Translations under genes and position numbers: made by a program | The notes under the pieces: generated by a model | Seen by the model: only the letters and a program-made list of their open reading frames with translations | Told to the model about the DNA's origin: nothing | The model's database searches: none | From: Patella vulgata | Lineage: Eukaryota; Mollusca; Gastropoda; Patellidae | Direction of reading: 5' to 3' | Length of the DNA stretch: 64,000 nucleotides | Assembly (NCBI RefSeq): GCF_932274485.2 | Contig: NC_065882.2 | Span: 63,091,431-63,155,430 of the forward strand | Part shown: positions 37,300 through 49,300 of the stretch, one piece after another | How the letters are laid out: every line of letters begins with the position of its first letter | How positions within the stretch are numbered: position 1 is the stretch's first letter

Positions 37300-37308
37300 G
37301 GCGGGAAA
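37300..37308 (+). promoter_or_regulatory. E2F-type site GGCGGGAAA abutting the DSCC1 start codon
   Basis: The reverse strand reads TTTCCCGCC, the classical E2F core. It directly precedes the ATG at 37309. DSCC1 acts in S phase, so E2F control would be expected; binding is inferred. Confidence 0.5.
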
Positions 37309-40300
37309 ATGGATGATGTGGAAAGTGAAAGTTGTGTTGTCAGGTATTATAAAATGTATTATGTTGCAGTTTTCTGCATATTCTGATACAACTAGAATAT
37401 ATATCCGAAGCTCATTATCAAATTCAAATAATCGATACGGAAAATAATGGTACCACTACCAACCAGAGCACATCAGTCTGAGAATGAGATTATGATTTTG
37501 TTAATTAATGTTATCAAAGAACTGCAGTACTAGTTATTACACGATCTATGATGTTTTGTAGGTCCCCCGGTTTAGAAAGTTTAGGAACAATCTCTGATCG
37601 GAGTCAGACGCAACCGGGCACAAGCGGACACAGTGATCTGACCGTTTCTATTTGGCCCTGCAATAAGCTGCAATATGAAAATACCACTGTCCACTCTACT
37701 CTAGATCTGTTTTGGAATCCTTTATACCTTCGGGTTATAGACATAACGGCCCAACTCATAACGGCCAAAAATTATGGTTATAACGGCCACAAATTTTGGT
37801 CATAAAGGCCAAAGAAATTGGTCGTAACGTCCATACAAACTGGTCATAACGGCCCCAAAAAACCCCAACTTTTACTACATGTATGAAATGATATTTATTG
37901 ACATAAATATTGCATAATAGATAATAGCATAATAAAAATACATACATTACATAAACATTAATTTAATACGTATATTTACATAGACATTTAACATAATACA
38001 AACTATAATATTTCACATACGTAATACATTTATACTAAATCATACTTTACAGTGTATAGATACAAGTTGATAAAAGTCCCACCAATAACTCAATGGCTGG
38101 ATTTAGCAAGCAAAGCCAACTGTCTTGTTTTTGAAAACGTCAAATGTCTTTCTCCTTGAACTTTTATATCGGCACGTAAAAAATCAGGTATTGCATCTTC
38201 ATTTACCTATAAACTGAATTTATAAATATAGCTTAACCTAAAATAACTAAGTAAATATAGCTTAACGCAGCTGCTCTGATTAGGTTCTCTGGATTTTCTC
38301 TGAATGGATTGGAGATGTCCATTTCTTTTATTTTCAACTGATAAAAAATAAATGATTAATGTTTATCTCATATATTACCTAATCAGATCAGAGGGTGTGA
38401 AGTACTTAATTAGGGATTATCCAATTAGTTGATTAATTAGTACTGACCTCTTTTCTTTGAATTACAATTACACTTTACAGCATGTAATCTTCCGGGTTGG
38501 CTTGGGTATTATTGGCAATTTTTCCACTGACAAATTCTTCAGGACACATGGTTTGTATAACTGTAGCATCACATCAATGGTTTGTTCAAATAAATTGTTT
38601 TTCATTAAAGGGACAATAACACTCTTGCTGGCTAGAAAGCTCCAGAAAATAAATAATTTCTCTATCTAAGTACTAGATGTGTTAGTGTCCTACCTGTTGT
38701 GTTAATTATCCATTAAATCCTATTTTACTTGTCCAGAAGGTTCGAAAATATTTTTAAATCGAACTTTCATTTGAAAAGGTTTACGTTAGACGTTTCAAAC
38801 CATTATGTTGAATTTTTCATAATTTTTAAATAAGGTGTGTTAAGATGAAATTTGTATCATCAATTAATTGAAATATTGTAAAATAGTACAATTTGTTGAC
38901 CAGAATAAAGATTGGGACATATTATTCAGTAACAACAAGAGTGGTATTGAGCCTTTAAATTAAAAATGTTTGGCTGTTACGAGTATATTTTTTTACCATT
39001 ATTATGACCAAATGATTTGGCCGTTATAAACATACTGTTTGGCCGTTATGACTAAAGTAGGGGCGTTTTGACCAAACATATTTCTGGCTGTGATGACATA
39101 GGGCCATTATGACCACATCCCATACCTTGTATATTGTTCACCATGATTCTTCATCAAGTAGAATTTTGCGATCTGCACATTTTTGGTTGAGTCTCGTAAT
39201 GCCAGATCAGTTCAAATGTTTTTTACTTATGTTTTTTAATCACAAAATAGCGATAGAGTAGTATTTTCATATTTCAGCTTTTTCAAATAAGGACGAATAG
39301 CAGTAAGGACAGTGTCCGATCAGAGACTGTTCCTAAAAGAACTAGTTCTGTTGTTAATATTTTTACATTGTATATCTATCAATTAGTTCCTTTAGGACTG
39401 GTGTCTGATCAGACACTGTTCTAACTTCCTAACGGATCTAGTCTATCAATATGTTTATTGTTTATGTCCTTTGAGAGAGCCATATATGGTGGATCCCTGA
39501 GGAAGATGTTGGATCAATGTGGAAGAGGCTGGCTCACTGACTAATGAAGTGATCTGGGGTACCATCCCTGTGTTGCCAAGAAAGTACATGTACTGGTACT
39601 TCACGATTTTGCAGTGTGGTTTCCCTTTACCAGTCAGTGGTGCAGGAAACAGTGTCTAGTTGATTGTACCTAAAATCAAGGTCCCATACTTTGGCATGCA
39701 CGTAAAAGAACCCTTGACATTTGGAATTTTAAATAAGAGCATAGTGCCGCTGTCTGGGCAAAATTTCACCTTGTATCACATTGTATATCCATCCTCATTA
39801 TACAGCGGGATTGGTGCTGAACATTTTAAACGGTTTAAAACCCCATTTCAGTTTAATACACCCATGCATAGTTTGGGCTTATATATAGTCATCGCCCGGT
39901 CTGTCAACAAATGACTAGTGAACATGATAGAATTAGTTACTTAGTAGAATCTACTGTTTTTGACAGATCTCTTTCAAATTTGTTGTGAGTGATTAAACCC
40001 TATCGATATCAAGTGTTCCACAGCCTTCTGTACCACAGTTATGCCTTTGTAAATGCAATAGAAGCTATAGTTTGGCTGGAAGCGTTGAGACCGATTACCC
40101 CTATTGATAGTCAGCATTCAACGACTGTACATAGAAGGATTGTGTGACATGATATTGTACTTATAATTTAATGATTCTTTTTACTTTTTTGCAGAAATTT
40201 AGAAGATGTTGAGTCTGTATTAAGTTTTGCCAAGTTAGAGAGAAGGGATATAAAACCTACAGTGCAATGTGTTATATTCTCACAGGAACTAGACAATGAT

Positions 40301-43300
40301 AGTATTAAATTACTAGAACTAGATTCTACAGTTCTTAAATGTTTAACAGTTGGTGATAGGTACATTATTATTATTATTATTAAATAGAGAATCTCCTACC
40401 AGTCTTTTTTGATATCAAAAAATATCAACACAAGTTGATAAAGTAACAAAAAACGAGACTCTGCCGTTTTACTTTATCAACGAGTGTTGATATTTTTTGA
40501 TATCAAAAAAGACAAGTAGGAGATTTTATTTTTCACCCAATCCCTTCTTACATGCACAAATAGATAAATATAATTCTTTGCTGTAGATTTCCCTTTTACT
40601 GAACATTACGACGTAGTGATACATCATTTTTATACGCCCACATTTTCATGTGGACGTATATTGTTGTCGCCCTCGTCCGTCCGTCCACAATTGTTTGTGA
40701 GCAGTCTACAGGTCACAATTTTTATCCGATTTCAATGAAACTTGAAATATAGGTTTATCACCCTAAGATCTCGGCTCCTTTCGATATTGGCATCTATCGG
40801 ATCGTAACTTCATGGATTATGGCCCCTGATTGTACGAAAAATCACGTTTTTGGCTTTTGAACACTGTAGAGGTCACAATTTTTATCCGATTTTGTTGAAA
40901 CTTGAATTGTTAGTTTATAACCCAAAGATCTCGGGTCCTTTCGACAATATTCGCTCATATCAGATCGTAACTTCTTGAATTATGGCCCCTGATTGTACGT
41001 AAAAAGGCGTTTTTTGGCTTGTGGACCCTATAGAGGTCATAATTTTTATCCGATTTAAAAAAACGTTTTATTATATCACCGTTAAACCCCAAGGACGGTT
41101 GAGTTTGAATTTCGTGAAAATCGGCCCAAAACTTACAGACAAAATGGCCGCCGTTCGTTCTCAAATAGCATAAAAATATGGTATATCAAGGTTGTGGACC
41201 CAATAGAGGTCACAATTTTCATCCGATTTTGTTGAAACTTGAAATGTAAGTTTATAACACAAAGTTCTCGGTTCCTTTTGATATTCGCGCATAACGGATC
41301 GTAACTTCATGAATTATGGCCCCTGATTGTACGCAAAAACACGTTTTTTGGCGTGTGGACCATATAGAGGTCATACATTTTTATCCGATTTAAAAAAACG
41401 TGTTGATATATCACCATTACACCCTAAGGCAGCTGAGTTCGAATTTCGTGAAAATCGGCCCAAAACTGACCGCCCTTTGTTCTCAAATAGCGTAAAAATA
41501 TGGTATATCAAGGTTGTGGACCCTATAGAGGTCACAATTTTTATCCGATTTTGTTGAAACTTGAAATGTAAGTTTATAACCCAAAGATCTTGGTTCCTTT
41601 CGATATTCGCACATATCGGACCGTAACTTCATGAATTATGGCCCCTTATTGTATGACAAATCGCGTTTTTAGCTTGTGGACCCTATAGAGGTCATAATTT
41701 TTATCCGATTTAAAAAAACATTTTATTATATCACCGTTAAACCCAAAGGACGGTTGAGTTCGAATTTCGTGAAAATTGGCCCAAAACTGACAGACAAAAA
41801 GGCCGCCATTCGTTCTCAAATAGCTTAAAAATATGGTATATCAAGGTTGTGGACCCTATAGAGGTCACAATTTTTATCTGATTTTGTTGAAACTTGAAAT
41901 GTAAGTTTATAACCAAAAGATGTTGGTTCCTTTCGATATTTGTGCATATCGGACCGTAACTTACTGAATTATGGCCCCTGATTGTACGAAAAATCGGGTT
42001 TTTAGCTTGTGGACCCTATAGAGGTCAGGGGGGTTGGATGGCTGAATGGTGAGCGTGTGCGCGCTGTATCATAAAGTCTGTCATTGAGTCGACTGGCGTG
42101 GTTTCGAATCCCCGGTTGTACGTGGCAAGGAGTAGGGTCGCCTGTCCAACCTCGTGTGTTTTCTCTGGGTCCTCCAGTTTCCTCCCACTGCTAAAGACCC
42201 CTACGCGCAAGCGAATTATGTAAATAAAATTAAACCATATGTTAGTCCCGAAATGACCTAGTTTGTGTCGAGTGGACGTTAAACCCCATTTCTCTCTCTC
42301 TCTATAGAGGTCATAATTTTTATCCGATTTAAAAAAACGTATTATTATATCATCGTTACACCCTAAGGACGACTGAGTTCAAATTTCGAAGAAAATCGGC
42401 CAAAAACTGACAGATAAAATGGCCGCCCTTCGTTCTCAAATAGCGTAAAAATATGGTATATCAAGGTTGTGGACCCTATAGAGGTCACAATTTTTATCCG
42501 ATTTTGTTGAAACTTGAAATGTAAGTTTATAACTCAAAGATCTTGGTTCCTTTCGATATTTGCGCATATCAAATTGTAATTTCCTGAATTATAGCCCTTG
42601 ATTGTAGGAAAAATCACTTTCATTTTAGCTTGTTTTCTATCCATCTCTCGAAAATGTGGGCGTATCCTGCCTGGCAGCCGCTGGTTTGATACCAATTCAA
42701 CCATTGCAAGGTCCTTTATATTGGCCCAGTGTTTCCATCAAGGTCAATTGAATAACAATAGTTCATTTTTAATTAAAAAAAAGTTATTTTTAATAAGAAA
42801 TGATCTGTTCTTTGAAAATAAAAAAATGTAGTTCCTTTTCAACTGACCAATCAAATTCATGTAAAGCGATATTTCCTAAGGAGATATTGCAGTAGATTAT
42901 GAAATATATCACACAAGCGATATCTACTGTAGAATGTATTATTGGGTGATAAACAGTTATATTATGCTAGTAGAGGGGTATGGGTAACCAATTAAATTAA
43001 GTGATCTGTCATTGAGTCAAATGAGATGGTTTCGATGCGAATATGGTATAGTCGCTTGTCTAACTTTATTCCTGTTTCCTACAACATGATGGTGCATGCA
43101 AATTACTGAAATACAAATCTCCCATGTGTGTTAGTCCGTAAATGACTTACGAAAGCTCTAATGACAAACTACCCAGATGTCATTGTATAGTACAGTAGGT
43201 TTGTTAACCTATGTTATTTTTACTTGATCGGCAATGGGGACATGAAATATATTTTTATACTGGTCACAGTGGCATGCAGAGATGAGGAGACGACCCCGGA

Positions 43301-46300
43301 CATCAATTTCAAGGCAGCATTCAATCAAAGTATTATGTTAATTTTTTGTAATTTTAGAATTATCACTGTTAATGGTATCATGCAAGCAGCCCTACTTAAT
43401 TTGAATAAAAAGTTTGATTCATATGGTTTCACATATTTAAAAAGTTTTCCTTTCTCACATTTTTTAGTACTAGAAGGGGGGGGGGGGAGGTTTTGATTTT
43501 GCATGCCACTGCCTTGACATTTCATTGTATCTCTACATTTCAGGGTCTTGTTTCACAAAATTTTAACTAAAGATAAAATCCAAATTTTAGTAGATACTTA
43601 AATTTTGATTGGCTAAGCACTACAATCAGTCTAATATTATCCAATCAAATTACTAAAATTTGGATTTTATCTTAGTTAAAATTTCGTGAAACAGGCCCCA
43701 GGATTGTAATACCAGAGTAACTTGATGTTATATTATTTCAGGGTTGTAATACGAGGAGATAAAGATGATGGTGCTGTTCTTTGTACTAAAGATAAAACAT
43801 ACGAAATGAAAGAAGCAGAAACATCAAATTCTTTACTTATAATTCCTGATTTAAAGTTTGGTGCCGATTTATCAAATGATGGGGAAGTTCACATCACATA
43901 TAACCAGGTGGGTAGTGAATCCTTAATCATGCTAAATTGTCCAGTTTTCAGTAGGACTGCCATCAAACAATGCAGGAACAATTAAAAAGAAGCCATTTAA
44001 CAAAACTTTGTAACCATAATGTTGCAATAAAATAACTAGAAAAAGCAAGATTATTGATAATATGACAACCCTGCCATTTTCAGTTAGGACCCTGACAGTG
44101 TTTCCACAATCAGCATTATCATGTTTATTACTCAACGACAGCTTTGGTCTATTATGAATATTTTAACTATTATCATGTTCATTAGGCTACTTAGCCATGG
44201 CATTGGTATGTTATGAAAATTAACATACATTTCACCATACAAAATTAACATGTAATTGAAGAGTCCAGGGGAAGAACGGTCCAAGTCACATTTTTGTCTT
44301 TTCGCACAAAAGGCAAAACTGACTTTTGGACAAGAATGCTTGACGAAACAGAACAACGAGTGGGTTTAATTACAACTTCAAAATGATGTTTAATACGAAT
44401 CATAATTACCAGTACAACAACTAACTTCCACTTTTCAGCCAAATTAAGATCAAATAAAGAGTACGATGGACATATTTGTCCGGGAGGCCATTTCAGAAGG
44501 GCCTTGGTTCGATGTGACTCTGATCATTTTTACCTGAAATTGATTGTTCCAGACAGCTTATGCAATTTGCTACCGGATGGTGCTATTAACGGGGGTTCGT
44601 TGAAAAAGTGACTTAGATTGTTCTTCCCCGGAGCTCTTCAATTACTTAGCAAGAGCATTGGTATGTTATGAATATTAATATCCATTATAATGTATTAAAT
44701 GTCCCATACATAATTTAAACTATTATCATGTTAATTACTTGGTCACAGCATTAGTATGTTATGAAAATATATAATAATGTAGTTATATGTCACCATACAA
44801 AATACCAACTATCATTTCAGGTTACATCTGTCTTAAATAATTATTATGAATTACGACCATGTAAACCTAAGGTTAAGAAAATGAAAGAGTTATTAGAGAA
44901 GAATCTTTATAGTGGTAAAGAATGTGAACAAGATGAACAGCACCAGGGGAAAAAAGTAAGAAATATTGAATCTGTTAAAGGTTACGTAACCTCCCCTAAG
45001 AACAAAAATGACCATTAATACCCATTACTTCCTTTGGTCAACATTCTTTTTCATATGGTCTAGCACATTTATTGAATGAAATTTTCCTGTTCTTAAAGAT
45101 ACATTATGGGAGATAAGATAAAGAGATGGCAGTTCTCTCTATAATAGTTAAAAACTAGATAGTGTAAAGGTAATTTGCTGAAAATTTCAGTCAAATTGAT
45201 CCACTATGAGCCGAGAAAGAAGCGGGTGAAATTTTTGCATAGTCTCGGTCATCATTACTAAAATCATTAATATAAACAGCATAGTCTCGATTATCCACTT
45301 TTTTTTTATTTAATTATCAATGGCCGTTAGCGGCATATAGGAATCGAAGGCTAGCCTTGACATCGAGAGTTTATTATGGTCTGGATAAGTTAATTAATGT
45401 CTAATTGATAATTTAGATAACATTTCAGGCCTAAAGAAAGACTTGTAATAAGCAGATTTTGCTCTTGCATAATGCATGTTTAATGAATTGATCCAGTTTT
45501 TCTAACTATAAAAGTCAACTTGAGAAATACTTTTGTTTTATTATGTGTAGATCTGTGTTTTATTGATATCTATAATCATGTTACTATAATATGATGATGA
45601 GTGACTTTAAATCAAATAAACTTCATTTCATTTAGTTGATAAATTGTTATATAATTTATATATGTTTCAGTATACCTATAGTGATTTGTTAGATGTTATA
45701 CAAGCAAGTGATACAGAAATAACACAAGCTCTACATCATATTAAAGCCTGTTTAATTGATGGTAGGCTAATATCTATATAATTAAAACCAAGTGTGTGTT
45801 CACCCATGACTCTTTGTCGCCTTCCTCCACCCCCACATTTGTGGTATCAAATTAACCAGCATGATTAATACAGTTTAATGTATTAGGCCATCGCATTTGA
45901 GCTCGGGGCAAATTGGGCCTGGACCCCGAGTGAATCATCATGCTTTGTTGTTTTGTTCAACCCCCAAATGTTGTATTGACCCTGTGAATCTTCCCAATGT
46001 GAACATGATACAGTACATAGATCTTTATAGAAATTGTTGACAACATTGTGTGGGCTTGTACACAGGGGGGCACGGCTCGACAATATACATTTTAAAATAA
46101 CTCATTTCTATAGTGCTATCAGCATGAAATTTTCCAGAAGAACCCTACCAAGACTTTAATGTTTCACTTTCAGTTTAGTTTTCACTGTTTTGAATTGAAT
46201 CATTCAAAACTTGACTTACTTCTTAGCTAGCTTGAATGACTCTGTCATTGTTGGGAGAGTACATGACATTGAATTCTAATAATTCTAATATAAAAAATGA

Positions 46301-49300
46301 TATTTGTGTAAGGTTTTATGATTTTCTGTAGGTTATTGGCGATTGTTAGATTTTGATTTTCAAACTCAAATTATTAACCATATAATGCAACTGTGTGATG
46401 AAAATGATTGGTTAAATTCTGGGATACCAATGGAGGAATGTTGTCAGACATTAGAGGAACTGTTCCAAAGGTAATGAAAATTTTATTTTCTTCAAATGTT
46501 TTAGAATAATGAAGACAATGTTGGTAAAAATGTAGGAGAACTCAGTGAAGAAATTAGAAAAGACTACTATATTTTAAAGGACCAACTGACAAAAAATCGT
46601 CCATGGGGTAGTTTTCTTTAGATAAAAATATTATGAGAGCCATTTTGAAGAAGTGTTTTAATAGATAAAAATAGTTTGAATATGTTTTTAGTCCTAATAT
46701 ATTATCAAATCACACAGTTTTTATGTAGGAAGGTATCTTTAAGAACATGTTTGATTTGTACAAGCATCAAAGGAGGAGTCACAGATCTAACTGGATCTTT
46801 GAAAGAAAAGTTTATTAGAAAATGGCCAATTAATATTGTCTAGAAGTTTCAGATTAACTATTCAATACAATTCGCAAACTTTGCCAAGAAGTAATTAGAA
46901 TACCGCAAAAACCTGCAATATTTATATTGCTCACTGGAAATCAACAAAAAAACATGTATGCCCATATTCATTATCCCTGTTGGTGTTGAAATGTAGAACA
47001 TTAAGCCTCATTTCAATTCATGAATAAAAACTCGAACTTTTTTTGTAGATCTGTGATAGAGCATATGATTGATTGTTACTGTGATAAAAGAATAGAAGAA
47101 ACAAATGGTAAGTAAAATGTTTATTTCTATTTTGTCAAGTTTGTCAAAGTTACATTAATTTATTTTATTTTGTCAAGCCCCTCCAGCTCAAGACTTAAAG
47201 GAGCTAACTCGCTAATATTTGGGACCTAGAAATTGACACAAATGGGTCGCAACGCATATAATAATTAAATAGGAGTATATAAACTGATTTACATTCAATC
47301 GTTTCTGTTTTTACTCTAATTTCTAATCAGCTATGTTCGGCGCAATACGCCAGAACTCTCAGTCGAATGGCATTCTCTAGCGTCTGGTTATTCCAGTCTG
47401 CACCGATAGTATTTATTGCGCATGTTTTCCAGATAAGAATATGACGTCACCGTTTGACATATTTCTAGCCTCGTTCTTCGGGTCCCCTGTTACAAATGGA
47501 GCTGAAACGCTTTATGGTACACGATTTGTGTACCAATGGTAAAATGTTTATTTTGTCTTAAATATTGGATATCAGAAGCCCATCTTTTCCCGGTAAGATC
47601 ACAACATGAATGTTGATTTAAATTGACAAATAATTTGTGTTTTCAATGTCGAAGACTTTGGACGATATTGAGTTAGAAGCTTAGCTACTTTAAGTTGTGC
47701 CGGAGTACAAGAGAGAATATTAACAACTGGCTGTAATTCTATTTGTCACATATTAAATTTTTTGGGAATATCTAATTACCAAATAACTGAACTATCAGGT
47801 TGAACTCCATGTCATTCCTTTATTTTGTAATATGGGAGCCACCGTGGCTCAGTAAGTAGGATGTAGGCCCACTAACCAGGATGTCTGATGTTCGATCCCA
47901 AGGAAATTTCATCAAGCTTTTCCAGCATGGTGCCTCTTTGCAAGGGGCAATGTACAGTCGTTTGGATGGAACAAAAAAAAAAAACAGGTCCTGTGTACAC
48001 ATTTGCGTGCACGTTAAAGAACCGTTGACAGTTGAAATTAGAGTAGGCCGTCATATTTTCCCAGTAGGTACAGATAAGTAGGACGTTAAACGCCATTTCA
48101 TTTATTTTTTTATAGAAAGTAATAAATGAGGGTCAACTTTAATTCTGTTATTTTGGGATTGAGTTGGGGGTCGACAGCCTCACTGATTGCTTGTTTTAAA
48201 TGGGGATGATGACCTTTTTTTCTTGATAATATTTATTGATTGCAGAAAATGTATTTAAGATAAATGAGGATAAAGTTTGTCGTTTTTTTGCTGAGTTGCT
48301 ATTAAGAGGGTCAGGACAGGTGACTATATTATAATTATTTACTTATCAGAAGTTGCTTCTGAAAATGTTCTGGAATCTAAAGACATGCAACTGAAGCTTA
48401 GCTTAGTAATTTGAAATTTAGATTATCTTCGCCTGACCTTTTTGCACTATAGGGAATATTTGTATTAAGTTGAAAAACAGAGATAAATTATAAAAACAAA
48501 TTTTACCATGAGCATGTGACTGGCCAAACACCATTCAACAATTTATATTCCTTCAAATATAATTTTGTGTGTGCATCAACAGATTGTAATATTTTAGTAA
48601 GAAGAACAGTAGATTATATCCATAATTTCCCAATTATAACCATAATTTCCCAATTATAACCATAATTTGCCCTTTAGGCAAAATTATTGAAATTTAATTT
48701 AGTGAAATTATTGGTTTCCTGTTGATACCTTTTAGATATTAATCTAAATATTAATCTACTCCATTATTTAGTTCAACTACAAAGAATTTTTACAAGTATG
48801 GCAGCAAAGTGTTCCAGATGGTATGAAAACCAATATGTGTCAACTAGAGGTATACAAATTATCTCCCTTATTGTGCTTCCTTTCTTTTTTTTTTTAAATT
48901 ACCTCACTTGAGTCTGTTTTGTTAATCTGTCAAATTTAAAATTTGGTAGCAATATTTACACATTATTCTGTTTAACGTTAAATTTCAAAACAAGCTCAGT
49001 AAATTTTGAAGAGAAAATAAACTGTAATTACTATAAAATGAGAGCATCTTTTTTGATGTGTGTGATTTAATTTGGGGGGTTGGATGGCTGAATGGTTAGC
49101 ATGTGCGCGCTGTATCATAAAGTCTGTCATTGAGTCAACTGGCATGGTTTCGAATCCCTGGTTGTACGTGACAAGGAGTAGGGTCGCCCATCCAACCTCG
49201 TGGGTTTTCTCTTGGTCCTCCGGTTTCCTCCCACTGCTAAAGACCCCTACGCACAAGCAAATTATGAAAATAAAATTGAACCATATGTTAGTCCCGAAAT

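Larger units (their letters stand above)
36678..37308. promoter_or_regulatory. Shared divergent promoter region of TAF2 and DSCC1
   Basis: 631 bp separate the two divergent start codons. No repeat of either SINE family or TIR element was seen here, unlike in the surrounding introns. An ETS-type site and an E2F-type site are listed separately. No TATA box is convincing. Co-regulation of the two genes is inferred from the arrangement only. Confidence 0.6.

Noticed and set aside
40536-42955. An outer TIR element around the Helentron-like copy (TTTTTCACCCAAT and ATTGGGTGATAAA)
   Set aside because: The inverted match is short and the target duplication was not found, so it is only a possibility.
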